From CAZHMN01 sp964533705 (GTDB taxonomy: Bacteria; Electryoneota; B3-LCP): 11,024 nt of DNA. Both the position numbers and the translations under genes were made by a program. A model generated the notes under the pieces. The model was not told the origin of the DNA and made no database searches. It saw nothing but the letters and a program-made list of their open reading frames with translations. Below, piece by piece: positions 1 through 8,724 of the stretch. Position 1 is the first letter of the stretch. Every line of letters begins with the position of its first letter. The stretch is taken from contig CAZHMN010000088.1 of assembly GCA_964533705.1 (NCBI GenBank), positions 1 through 11,024 on the forward strand. The letters run 5' to 3'.

Positions 1-1
1 C

Positions 2-38
2 TTTAATCTCGGTCTAAGCCGCAGAATTCATTCTGCGG
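2..38. repeat. Palindromic intergenic repeat, copy D (cut by window edge)
   Basis: The stretch ends in CCGCAGAATTCATTCTGCGG (19-38), two perfect 9-bp inverted arms around TC. It is preceded by CGGTCTAAG and a T/A-rich stretch. The same unit is found at 8570-8620 and 8725-8775, where a GTCGC/GCGAC hairpin precedes it. Here that first hairpin would lie outside the window. Against copy A, only two mismatches are seen, at positions 7-9. It lies just downstream of dtd. I infer a dispersed REP-like element. Confidence 0.8.
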
Positions 39-101
39 CGCTAGAGGATTTGTTCGCCGTAACTCTCACTTCGGAATAATCCGATATCTGCTCTTTTACT
101 G

Positions 102-545
102 TCATTCTTTGCTGTGTACCACCAGCGTCACCGGTCCGTCATTGACCAGTTCCACCTCCATGTGCTCGCCAAAAGCCCCGATCTGAACCGGAACGCCCTC
201 GTCGCGTAGGAATTCCACGAAGCGTATGAATAACGGCTCTGCCACCTCCGGCGGGGCAGCCTCCGTATAGGAAGGACGCTTCCCCTTGCGGCAGTCGCCC
301 AATAAAGTGAACTGCGAAACCGCCAGAATTTCGCCGGATATATCCTTAATCGAAAGATTGAGTTTACCATCAGAGTCATCGTGGACTCGCAGCCCCGCCA
401 CCTTATTAGCCAGCCAGCGCGCGCCTTCGCTGTCATCATTTCGCGAAACCCCCACCAGTAAAAGCGCTCCCCGACCGATCCGGCTCATGACTTCACCCTG
501 TACCCGAACTTCAGCCCTTGAAACCCGTTGATAGACGACGATCAT
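102..545 (-). CDS. dtd: D-aminoacyl-tRNA deacylase
   Basis: This protein hydrolyses D-amino acids (and glycine mischarged on tRNA-Ala) from tRNA in the cytoplasm, protecting translation from wrong-handed residues. Both family signatures are present: SQFTL (residues 77-81) and NDGPVT (135-140), which carries the Gly-Pro pair that forms the chirality-selective pocket. The N-terminus MIVVYQRVSRAEV matches the usual MxxxxQRVxxAxV opening. The length of 147 residues is normal. I start at the ATG ending at 545 because the family begins there and GGTGAG lies just upstream. An in-frame GTG at 554 would add only three residues. It is divergent from the beta-helix gene at 876, and no convincing promoter was found for it. 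A TATAAA-like element on the minus strand at 633-638 is a weak candidate. Confidence 0.96.
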   Translation of the reverse strand: MIVVYQRVSRAEVRVQGEVMSRIGRGALLLVGVSRNDDSEGARWLANKVAGLRVHDDSDGKLNLSIKDISGEILAVSQFTLLGDCRKGKRPSYTEAAPPEVAEPLFIRFVEFLRDEGVPVQIGAFGEHMEVELVNDGPVTLVVHSKE

Positions 546-641
546 TTTTCTCACCCGTCAGTTCGATGAATTCAGCTTTGTAATACTGTTGACTATATGG
601 CATTGTAAGAAGCTCGCCTAAAGATTAAGCTATTTATACAA

Positions 642-657
642 TGTGATCCAAAGCACA
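642..657. promoter_or_regulatory. Possible CRP/FNR-family operator (imperfect)
   Basis: TGTGATCCAAAGCACA fits the TGTGA-N6-TCACA pattern of the Crp family except for one base in the right arm. Its left eight bases are identical to the left half of the perfect palindrome at 8897-8912. It sits about 142 bp upstream of the predicted start of transcription of the beta-helix gene, which is too far for classical activation. It also lies within the likely promoter zone of the divergent dtd gene. Single-site matches of this quality occur by chance, so this is tentative. Confidence 0.3.
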
Positions 658-756
658 AAAACAGGCCACTGATGTGCTAAATTAATTAACAAACCGGCAA
701 AAACCGTCGGCCGTCTATGACAATTATAAAATTTTTACGAATGTGAAGGAATTTAC

Positions 757-785
757 TTGACAAACATAATTTTAATTGTTATATT
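757..785 (+). promoter_or_regulatory. Sigma-70-type promoter of the beta-helix gene
   Basis: A perfect -35 element TTGACA (757-762) and -10 element TATATT (780-785) are separated by 17 bp. Transcription would begin near 792, leaving a leader of about 84 nt before the ATG at 876. The surroundings are strongly AT-rich. Confidence 0.8.
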
Positions 786-875
786 TTTAAGTGGTAAAAT
801 AGAGGTGGACTCCGTATTCATATAGTTTTTTAAACTAGACGGAGAAACTTGAGTCAGCTACCTGGGAGGATATGT

Positions 876-2579
876 ATGAACATGTTACGATTTTGTTTGC
901 TTTTTGGTTTCCTGTTGACTTTCGGGGTGAGCACCGGGCTTGCGACCATGCATTTGGTCCCGAGTGGTTACTCAACGATCCAGGAAGCCATAGACGCTTC
1001 GGTTGATTTAGACACCGTGTGTGTCGATCCCGGAGTCTATCCGGAGACGATCGATTTCCTCGGCAAGGACATCGTCGTTACCAGCCTGTTCGCGTTCTCC
1101 TTTGACTCCAGCGATATCGTTAATACGGTTATCGATGCCGAGGGGAACGGCAGTTGCGTGTCCATGACGGCAGGGGAAACGGAAACGGCTGTGCTGATGG
1201 GCTTCACCCTGATGAATGGCTCGGGGAGTTACTACGTGACTTCCTATGGCAATTTCTGGGTAGGCGGTGGAATCTATCTGATTGGATCTTCGCCGACAAT
1301 TCAGTTCAACATCATCAAAGAGAACGATACCCCTGACGGTGGTGCCGGCATCTTCTGCGACGGCGGGACACCGACTATACAGTACAATGTCATCGTCGAG
1401 AATATCACTACAGCACTGTCCGGTTGCGGTGCAGGGATACTGCTAAAGAACACCGGTGGTGGAGTGATCGCCCATAACTACATCCAGTTCAACGTCGCCC
1501 AGCACGGTGGCGGTATCGCCCTCAAGAATGCAGATCCGGAAATCACCCGTAACGTAATTTCCCACAACACCGCCAACCTGGTCTGCGGTGGTATCAGAAT
1601 TTATGACGGATCAAACCCCGTGATCATAAACAACACCATCTCGCATAATTGCTCGATGCCGGGCACGGGTGGCGGTGTGGAAGTGCAGGACGGATCCGCT
1701 CCTGTCTTCATGAATAACATCGTCTCCTATACCGCTTGCGGTGGTGGATTCGTTATTGTGGGAAGTGGTTTCCCTGATCTGAGTTACAACCTCTTCTGGG
1801 AAAACGTGGGCGGAGATTATATAAATTGCGCCCCCGGAATCGGCGATATTACTGGTGATCCGGCTTTTGTCGGCGGTGATCCCCATGACTATCATCTCAC
1901 CGCCCTATCAGCCGCCATTGATGCGGGCAATCCCGATCCAGCTTACAATGATCCTGACGGAACGCGCAATGATATCGGTGCCTTTTTCTATCCACAGGGA
2001 CCGGTTACCCCCGTCGTTTTGAATGCTTTCACAGGATCTGCGGGAGCGGACGGAATTCTGATTTCCTGGAATACGGCTTCCGAGATACAATGCTACGGCT
2101 GGATGGTGCAACGCCGGCAGGGTGATGAGCTATTCGAGGATGTCAGCCCACTGATTCTCGGCTATGGTACGAGTGAAGAGCCTCATAGTTACAGCTTCCT
2201 GGATCAGTCGGCGAATAGCGGAGAAACTTATCAATACCGCTTGAAGCAGATTGACGCCAGCGGTGCAGTGACTTATTCCGGCACCGTCACAGTTTCTTGC
2301 GGATCTGCCCTCGCAACGGGATACACGTTGCTTCAGAATTACCCGAATCCGTTTAATCCGGAAACGGTGATCGCTTATAACCTCCCGGATGCCGCATCGG
2401 TGCGGATGACGGTATACAACGCCACCGGCCAGCTCGTTTCAGAGTTGATCAGCGGATTCCAGGAAGCAGGCCTGCATACCATTACGTGGCGTGCGGATAA
2501 CCTTCCAAGTGGTTCCTATATCTGTCGGTTGGAAGCCGGTGGGCGGATTACTACCAGGTTGCTTACACTGCTGAAATAG
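876..2579 (+). CDS. Secreted parallel beta-helix protein with type IX secretion sorting tail
   Basis: This is an exported or surface-anchored protein of unknown ligand. The 567 residues comprise a signal peptide (about 1-23, hydrophobic FCLLFGFLLTFGV, cleavage near GLA/T), a right-handed parallel beta-helix domain (about 25-370), a fibronectin-like beta-domain (about 378-474, with ISWNTASE and YQYRLKQIDASG) and a C-terminal sorting domain (about 487-567, YPNPFNP through LPSGSYICRL). The helix opens with STIQEAIDAS...DTVCVDPGVYPETI, as in DUF1565/NosD-like proteins. It has repeated GGGI...P.I..N.I..N rungs and closes with GTRNDIGAF. I chose the ATG at 876 because GGGAGG (864-869) lies 6 nt upstream. 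A TTG at 849 would put nine non-signal residues in front. No polysaccharide-lyase catalytic residues can be assigned, so an enzymatic role is not claimed. It is monocistronic, between a strong promoter and a terminator. Confidence 0.9.
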   Translation: MNMLRFCLLFGFLLTFGVSTGLATMHLVPSGYSTIQEAIDASVDLDTVCVDPGVYPETIDFLGKDIVVTSLFAFSFDSSDIVNTVIDAEGNGSCVSMTAGETETAVLMGFTLMNGSGSYYVTSYGNFWVGGGIYLIGSSPTIQFNIIKENDTPDGGAGIFCDGGTPTIQYNVIVENITTALSGCGAGILLKNTGGGVIAHNYIQFNVAQHGGGIALKNADPEITRNVISHNTANLVCGGIRIYDGSNPVIINNTISHNCSMPGTGGGVEVQDGSAPVFMNNIVSYTACGGGFVIVGSGFPDLSYNLFWENVGGDYINCAPGIGDITGDPAFVGGDPHDYHLTALSAAIDAGNPDPAYNDPDGTRNDIGAFFYPQGPVTPVVLNAFTGSAGADGILISWNTASEIQCYGWMVQRRQGDELFEDVSPLILGYGTSEEPHSYSFLDQSANSGETYQYRLKQIDASGAVTYSGTVTVSCGSALATGYTLLQNYPNPFNPETVIAYNLPDAASVRMTVYNATGQLVSELISGFQEAGLHTITWRADNLPSGSYICRLEAGGRITTRLLTLLK

Positions 2580-2612
2580 TAAATTACCTACCCACCCGTC
2601 CAGAGAAATAAA

Positions 2613-2648
2613 TTGGGCTCGCTGTTATTTGCGAGCCCAAATTTTTTT
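2613..2648 (+). terminator. Intrinsic terminator after the beta-helix gene
   Basis: A perfect 10-bp stem, TTGGGCTCGC (2613-2622) with GCGAGCCCAA (2631-2640), closes an 8-nt loop and is followed by seven Ts (2642-2648). On the opposite strand the stem is followed by TTTATTTCT, so it may also stop the convergent gene that ends at 2686, less efficiently. Confidence 0.93.
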
Positions 2649-2685
2649 GTATTCTCCTCGTTATCTTGGTTATCTTGATGATCCG

Positions 2686-4815
2686 TCACAAGGGTCGAGG
2701 CGTATAACCTGCCTTTCGCAACTCGTCCATCAATTTGCGAAGATCAACGCCGCGCCGGATGAGTACTTTTTTCTCCCCGGATCTCTCCTGAATGAAGGGC
2801 GTGATTTGCTTCTTCTTGAGAAGTTCATCCAATAGGTTTTGATTGTGGACTTCCAGTCGAACGGGTTCACCACCCACCATAATATGGCTGGCCTTCTCGC
2901 CGACCTCCACGAGCAGATGCTCAACGTTTGACGGTAGATATCCCTGAGTGTGTTCCACCAGAAAATCCATCATCTCGCGCGTGGTTAAACCATCCGCCAA
3001 ACCCCTTCTAATCGAAGCACGATTGAGGATAATCCTGCCTTTTTGATCGTCCGTGAAACGAGCCAGGAAGAGTTGTTTTTCGAGAGGAAAGCTGCTTGGT
3101 ATCAGGATTTCCATGTTGGGCTGGATACTGAGGGTCCACATTTCTTCAGGTTTGGTGAAAGGAACCACATCCGTCTTTGAACCCAGCAGCCAAGCGCCCA
3201 CCTCGGTCAACCTGAATAGACTGATACGTTGAGTGGGAATAGTGGTCGTGTCCACGATGCCGATCCAGGTTAAAGAGCGCTCCATGGTCGATTTCATGAA
3301 GCGGAATTTTTCCTTCATCGGATCGTTGGAAATCACCGGAGGCTCGCCGCACCGAAAGGCCATCTCCCGATCACAGAGCTCGTCAAAGAAAACCCTCGTT
3401 TCAATCCACTGGCCTACCGGACAATCCCATAAGAGTCGGAGGATCGCCCGCCGCAAAGCGAAGACCTGAGGATTATCGCCTTTTTGCAGTACCCCCTGCA
3501 ATGGACTGGAATCTCGATCGTTCCAGGATCCGTTGCTGCGGTAAAAAGCCCAGAAGTCGCGGTAGAAGGCGGCTTCGCTTTGTATGGGAAGGATTTCCCT
3601 GATATTTATCTTCCAGCGTTCGCCTTCGGGGTAGAGAATTTTTTTGTGATAGGCGTAGAGGAAGAGGAAATCCAGGTAGAGGTATGCATCGAGCAAATGA
3701 CCTTCGAGGCGATCCAAGATGCGTTTCAGGTTTTTCTTGTGCATCCCGCCTTTGCGTATTACGCCGACCTCGCAGCGGATCAGATGGTTTAAAAGCTGCT
3801 GGAAATCAATCCATAATGTGGGGCGCTCTTTCCCGCGGGTGCCCAGAGCAAAATCCTCATCAAGTGGCTTGAAGGTGTGGATTTGAGGGAGCGTATCGCG
3901 GTATTTTTCTCGAAAATTCTTCCGGATGATTTCGGCAGCCTCTCGAGGAAGTCTGTAAATGGTTTGCTGATAGGCTTTTTTTACTCCCTCTATTTGAATG
4001 CTCTTTATGTCTATGAATCCGAGTTCATCATTTAAGCGTTCCAGACTCTTTTTCATTTGTTCTTCTGGATACTTGCTTGTAAATAGCGAGAACTCATACA
4101 GAAGCTCATCATAGGATAAACCATCTTGATGTAATGCCAGGATTTTTAAGAGCCTGCGATCATTCAGATTCAGCGAGTCGAAAAGCCGTCTGAGGCGTGT
4201 CGGATTGCGTAATTCCCACTTCAGCCAAGGGATGACGTCGTGCCTTCTGGTTAGCTTGGCAGTGTCGCCTCCCAGGCTCTTAACGAGGCTTTTCAACTGT
4301 TCTTTCGTTCTGTTTGGTAGAAGTGTCCCGAATTTTCCTTCAAAAAACGAAGGGAGTTCCATCATGTTACTGCAAGTCTCCAGAATGAAGAGCCTGGCGG
4401 TCTGTTTCTCCTTCGATGAAGACCTTAATTCCCAGACTAATCCGCGTTCGAGCAGAGGCTCGAGTAGATCGGCAATAGTTTTGCGGTCATCCGCCGGGAA
4501 GTTGGCCTGCAATTCCTCGCGCGTCATCACCCCGCCTTCAGACAGGATGTAATAAAGGAGATCGTAGCTTCGCTTGGGCAGTCTGTCAAGAACCCGGGTT
4601 ACTCTTTCCGGACGGCTCATCGCCTTCTTCAATTTCGTCTGAAGTTTGTCGAGGGATTGGATCATGGCATCCTGCGATCCGAGCCAGTAGGGCGCCATCC
4701 GGCGAATTGCTTCCTCGGAAAGACGGGGCAAGCCATCCTTGATTGCTTCAAAGTGCACCTTCTTCAGAACCAGGAATAAGGTTTCTTTCTGTGTGTTTGT
4801 GCTTTTATTGTTCAT
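2686..4815 (-). CDS. Winged-helix protein with helicase-associated (XPB/Ssl2 N-terminal-like, Helicase_C_3) domain
   Basis: This is a 709-residue cytoplasmic protein with no signal peptide or membrane segment. Residues about 71-130 look like a winged helix (VTRVLDRLPKRSYDLLYYIL, then EELQANF and LLERGLVWEL), and a second similar region lies near 215-275. Residues about 557-640 carry the pattern of the Helicase_C_3 family: WTLSIQPNMEILIP, LNRASIRRGLADGLTTREMM, FLVEHTQGYLPSNVEHLL. That fold resembles the damage-recognition/N-terminal part of XPB. No Walker A or DEAD/DEAH motif is present, so it is not itself a helicase. Actinobacterial relatives of this kind (for example Rv0862c) sit beside an XPB helicase gene, but none is visible here. 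The start ATG at 4815 lacks a clear Shine-Dalgarno sequence. Its promoter is at 4872-4900. Function unknown; a role in DNA repair or transcription is inference only. Confidence 0.85.
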   Translation of the reverse strand: MNNKSTNTQKETLFLVLKKVHFEAIKDGLPRLSEEAIRRMAPYWLGSQDAMIQSLDKLQTKLKKAMSRPERVTRVLDRLPKRSYDLLYYILSEGGVMTREELQANFPADDRKTIADLLEPLLERGLVWELRSSSKEKQTARLFILETCSNMMELPSFFEGKFGTLLPNRTKEQLKSLVKSLGGDTAKLTRRHDVIPWLKWELRNPTRLRRLFDSLNLNDRRLLKILALHQDGLSYDELLYEFSLFTSKYPEEQMKKSLERLNDELGFIDIKSIQIEGVKKAYQQTIYRLPREAAEIIRKNFREKYRDTLPQIHTFKPLDEDFALGTRGKERPTLWIDFQQLLNHLIRCEVGVIRKGGMHKKNLKRILDRLEGHLLDAYLYLDFLFLYAYHKKILYPEGERWKINIREILPIQSEAAFYRDFWAFYRSNGSWNDRDSSPLQGVLQKGDNPQVFALRRAILRLLWDCPVGQWIETRVFFDELCDREMAFRCGEPPVISNDPMKEKFRFMKSTMERSLTWIGIVDTTTIPTQRISLFRLTEVGAWLLGSKTDVVPFTKPEEMWTLSIQPNMEILIPSSFPLEKQLFLARFTDDQKGRIILNRASIRRGLADGLTTREMMDFLVEHTQGYLPSNVEHLLVEVGEKASHIMVGGEPVRLEVHNQNLLDELLKKKQITPFIQERSGEKKVLIRRGVDLRKLMDELRKAGYTPRPL

Positions 4816-4871
4816 GTCAGCTTAGTTTAGTGGAATCGGAAGTTGTGCTTTAACAAAACAATACCTTAATG

Positions 4872-4900
4872 TGTATATTAATAATATTTTGGGTTTTCAA
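4872..4900 (-). promoter_or_regulatory. Sigma-70-type promoter of the helicase-associated gene
   Basis: Read on the minus strand: -35 TTGAAA (4900-4895), 17-bp spacer, -10 TATACA (4877-4872). Transcription would begin near 4865, about 50 nt before the ATG at 4815. It shows that the gene need not be co-transcribed with yjbQ, whose stop codon lies only 84 bp upstream of this promoter. Confidence 0.65.
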
Positions 4901-4983
4901 AAAACGCATTAGACCGTAATTATCCTCTTCAATGCTGCATTTTCCAAATGTCTCCTTTTGTCAGCCTGTGCTGATGTGAATGA

Positions 4984-5388
4984 TTATTTGGGATGGGACG
5001 GTACCGTCGTCACCCACAGGCGCCGACGTCGGGGTCCGTCAAACTCGGCGAAGAAGACTGATTGCCAGGTTCCTAACTTAAGCCGCCCCCCGTTGATCAT
5101 TACGTGAACGGAACTTCCCACCAGCGAAGCCTTGATGTGAGCGGCTGAATTCCCCTCCTGATGCAGATATCCTTCGGTAAAAGGAATCTTCCTCTCAAGT
5201 GAGGCCAATATGTCGTACCGGACTGCGGGATCGGCGTTTTCGTTGATCAGGATGCCGGCGGTCGTGTGTGGAACAAAGGCGATGAGGGTGCCTTCTAAGA
5301 GTTTACTTTTGCTGACCGCCTCGCCGAGCAGATGATCAACGGGGATCAGTTCACACCGTTTATTGGTACTTATCTCGAATTCGTACAA
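4984..5388 (-). CDS. yjbQ: YjbQ/UPF0047 family protein (secondary thiamine-phosphate synthase)
   Basis: A cytoplasmic single-domain protein of 134 residues, normal for the family. The conserved blocks are all present: PHTTAGI (40-46), NENADP (49-54), HQEGNSAAH (76-84) and LGTWQ...FF.EFDGPR (105-120). The histidines of the first and third blocks form the presumed active site. Family members have been annotated as secondary thiamine-phosphate synthases because the E. coli protein can substitute for ThiE, but the physiological role is unsettled. The start is a TTG (5388-5386): an in-frame TAA lies three codons upstream, and homologues begin at this point. No good Shine-Dalgarno sequence precedes it. 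The gene sits 20 nt after the U-tract of an intrinsic terminator (5409-5432), so its expression probably depends on read-through from the promoter at 5520-5548. Confidence 0.93.
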   Translation of the reverse strand: MYEFEISTNKRCELIPVDHLLGEAVSKSKLLEGTLIAFVPHTTAGILINENADPAVRYDILASLERKIPFTEGYLHQEGNSAAHIKASLVGSSVHVMINGGRLKLGTWQSVFFAEFDGPRRRRLWVTTVPSHPK

Positions 5389-5408
5389 TTTTCGTTATTT
5401 GTTAAATC

Positions 5409-5432
5409 AAAAAAAAAGACCCGATTCGGGCC
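5409..5432 (-). terminator. Intrinsic terminator between leader RNA and yjbQ
   Basis: Read on the minus strand: GGCCCG (5432-5427), loop AAT, CGGGTC (5423-5418), giving a 6-bp stem with one G-U pair. An uninterrupted run of nine Ts follows (5417-5409). It would stop transcription before yjbQ unless it is prevented from folding. Confidence 0.75.
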
Positions 5433-5516
5433 GAGATGTCAATGGCACAGTCTAACGGCCGCGATTGCCAGCGTTCCCTCCGAGTTCACGCATCCCAGGC
5501 AAGTCGCTCAACGGCC
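5409..5516 (-). ncRNA. Candidate structured RNA: attenuator leader of yjbQ or stand-alone sRNA
   Basis: On the minus strand a near-perfect promoter is followed by about 108 nt of GC-rich sequence and then an intrinsic terminator. The flanks on both sides are very AT-rich. The body folds by eye: GCGA/UCGC and UUGCC/GGCAA pair around one bulged C, continuing inward to GCGU/ACGC, which closes a purine-rich loop. GGCC near the 5' end can pair with GGCC just after that helix. The 5' GGCCG could instead pair with CGGCC in the left arm of the terminator, an alternative that would disrupt it. No THI-box, SRP, 6S or c-di-GMP consensus was recognised. The position 20 nt before the TTG of yjbQ suggests cis control. 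An independent sRNA is equally possible. Confidence 0.55.
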
Positions 5517-5519
5517 TAT

Positions 5520-5548
5520 ATTATAATAAAAAAAACCATAAAAGTCAA
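5520..5548 (-). promoter_or_regulatory. Strong sigma-70-type promoter of the leader RNA / yjbQ
   Basis: Read on the minus strand: -35 TTGACT (5548-5543), 17-bp spacer, -10 TATAAT (5525-5520), the best match to consensus in the window. Transcription would begin around 5511-5517, exactly where the sequence turns from AT-rich to GC-rich. Confidence 0.8.
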
Positions 5549-5756
5549 TAGTATTGAAAAATTGGGGCAAAAATATTTTTAGAGCCACTTTCCTGCAATA
5601 TAGTCGTCAATAAACGGGCATCCCACGAGGCCAATAGTAAAATAATATTAGGAACTTGTTAAGAAATTTCCATCCTTTTTCTCTCTTTAATTAAACCCTC
5701 CAACAACTAATTCGGTTCCTCTCATTCACTCTGCCTCCAACCTGAATAACCGGCTA
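5549..5756. other. Intergenic region between rlmB and the yjbQ leader
   Basis: AT-rich DNA with no open frame of recognisable content. I see no good terminator after rlmB. The only inverted repeat near its stop codon is CCGG-N7-CCGG (5752-5766), which is too weak to call. Confidence 0.55.
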
Positions 5757-6551
5757 TTAACCGGAGCGGCTTCTCTGCCTTAAAGCCTCAAACAAGCATA
5801 CAGCCGCAGCGGCGGAAGCATTGAGTGACGTTATTTTCCCCTGCAAAGGAATGGAGACCAGCTCCCTGCAGCGGCGCTTGATGCCCGGGCGCAGGCCCCG
5901 GTCTTCAGAACCGACAACGATGACTGTGCTTCCCCTGAGATCAGTTTCGTAAAGGGACCGAGTTCCCTCCTGATCGGCTCCGATAACCTTCATATTCCCC
6001 TCTATTAATACGTCTAATGCTCTTGATAAGTTGGTGGTTCGGCAGATCGGCAGATGCAGGGCCGCCCCAGCGGATCTTCGAATGACCGCGGCGGTAATGC
6101 GCGCCGAACGATGTACCGGGATAATGGCTCCGTTAACTCCGGCGCATTCGGCCGAACGCAGGATCGCACCCAAGTTACCGACGTCCTGCACTTGATCCAG
6201 AGCGACCAGAAGCGGGTTTTGCACTTGCTGAATGTGCGAAATTAACTCATCCAGCGTTAAGTAGGGGAAATCCCTGATCATTGCCACCAATCCCTGATGG
6301 TTGAGTCCTTCAGCGGCCCGATCCAGGTCGCTTCGCTCCACAAATTCGACTTTCCAACCCGCCGATCTGCAACGTGTCAGTAGCGATTCTTCTTTTCGCC
6401 TGTGTTCCTTGCCGCCGACCAGCAAAACTTCAGGTCGAATGCCCCGCAGCAACAACTCCTCCACGGGCCGTCGGCCGGGAATTGGGATCTGCACTTTCTC
6501 GTGAGTTTTCTTTCTGGCGGGTCTTCGTAAAGATGGCTTGGGTGAAGACAT
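5757..6551 (-). CDS. rlmB: 23S rRNA 2'-O-methyltransferase, RlmB/TrmH (SpoU) family
   Basis: A SAM-dependent RNA ribose methyltransferase of the knotted SPOUT fold. Members of this subgroup usually methylate G2251 in the peptidyl-transferase loop of 23S rRNA. The 264 residues comprise a basic N-terminus, an RNA-binding substrate domain (about 25-95, with GRRPVEELL) and the catalytic domain with all three motifs. These are VGNLGAILRSA (Asn126, Arg132), VVGSEDRGLRP (Glu216) and ISIPL-type VSIPLQGKITSLNASAAAAV (Ser242-Asn244). I start at the ATG ending at 6551 because GGAGG lies 7 nt upstream. The frame stays open to an ATG at 6629 that overlaps the end of aspS, but that ATG has no Shine-Dalgarno sequence and would add 26 atypical residues. 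It follows aspS after 64 bp and is probably co-transcribed. Assignment to the exact target nucleotide is by family. Confidence 0.92.
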   Translation of the reverse strand: MSSPKPSLRRPARKKTHEKVQIPIPGRRPVEELLLRGIRPEVLLVGGKEHRRKEESLLTRCRSAGWKVEFVERSDLDRAAEGLNHQGLVAMIRDFPYLTLDELISHIQQVQNPLLVALDQVQDVGNLGAILRSAECAGVNGAIIPVHRSARITAAVIRRSAGAALHLPICRTTNLSRALDVLIEGNMKVIGADQEGTRSLYETDLRGSTVIVVGSEDRGLRPGIKRRCRELVSIPLQGKITSLNASAAAAVCLFEALRQRSRSG

Positions 6552-6615
6552 GGGGAATCCTCCGGCGGGAGTTACTCTTATATGGAATTCAGGAGTGCGC
6601 TTTGGCGAGGGCTTA

Positions 6616-8391
<1,776 letters not shown>

Positions 8392-8415
8392 TTTGATGAT
8401 TCTAAAAGACGGCTT

Positions 8416-8444
8416 AATATAAGGAAAATTGAGGGAAGATTCAA
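8416..8444 (-). promoter_or_regulatory. Sigma-70-type promoter of aspS-rlmB
   Basis: Read on the minus strand: -35 TTGAAT (8444-8439), 17-bp spacer, -10 TATATT (8421-8416). Transcription would begin near 8409, giving a leader of about 18 nt before the aspS ATG. No T-box or other leader element fits in that space. Confidence 0.7.
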
Positions 8445-8569
8445 GGCCTTTTGGCAGTGCCTCTCTATGGGGTTTTGGTTACTCAAAGCGTAAAGACCCA
8501 CAATTTTCGGAAACTTTTCCTCCCGCCAAATTTCGTACGATGAGGTCCTTTACCATATTTTGTTTCGTA

Positions 8570-8620
8570 GTCGCTTTAGCGACTTTAAATTCGGTCTAAG
8601 CCGCAGAATTCATTCTGCGG
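8570..8620. repeat. Palindromic intergenic repeat, copy A
   Basis: This 51-bp unit is made of two hairpins: GTCGC-TTTA-GCGAC (8570-8583) and CCGCAGAATTCATTCTGCGG (8601-8620). They are joined by a 17-nt linker containing CGGTCTAAG. It matches copy B at 50 of 51 positions. Confidence 0.9.
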
Positions 8621-8635
8621 TGGACAAAGTCGGTT

Positions 8636-8674
8636 GTAGGTGGGTCGGGAGACCCTTACGGGATTCTCCGAATC
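8636..8674. repeat. Two further short hairpins between repeat copies
   Basis: GGGTC-GGGA-GACCC (8642-8655) is flanked by GTA and TAC, and is followed closely by GATTC-TCC-GAATC (8662-8674). They have the same style (5-bp arms, 3-4-nt loops) as the first hairpin of the 51-bp unit but different sequences. Single copies only in this window. Confidence 0.5.
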
Positions 8675-8724
8675 GGTCGAGGCAGTTGAACCATTATTAA
8701 AATGCAAAGATGTCGGGAAAAGGA

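Larger units (their letters stand above)
546..875. other. Divergent intergenic region, dtd / beta-helix gene
   Basis: This AT-rich gap holds a CRP-like imperfect palindrome (642-657), the plus-strand promoter at 757-785 and the ribosome binding site at 864-869. I found no further gene: the open frames here are short and have no recognisable content. Nothing resembling a known riboswitch is visible. Confidence 0.7.

Noticed and set aside
71..84. Hairpin TCGGA-ATAA-TCCGA downstream of dtd as a terminator
   Set aside because: The stem is only 5 bp, and no T-run follows it on the minus strand.
849..875. TTG start at 849 for the beta-helix protein
   Set aside because: It would put the Shine-Dalgarno GGGAGG inside the coding region and add nine residues before the signal peptide.
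3484..3792. 102-codon plus-strand open frame inside the helicase-associated gene
   Set aside because: It lies wholly antisense to a convincing long gene, has no ribosome binding site and no recognisable motif.
4953..4977. Hairpin GTCAGC/GCTGAT after yjbQ as terminator
   Set aside because: The stem is short and no T-run follows on the minus strand.
5433..5516. Possible TPP riboswitch, SRP RNA or 6S RNA before yjbQ
   Set aside because: The CUGAGA and ACCUGAUCUGG elements of the THI box, the SRP domain IV loop sequence with GGAA tetraloop, and the long closing stem of 6S RNA are all absent.
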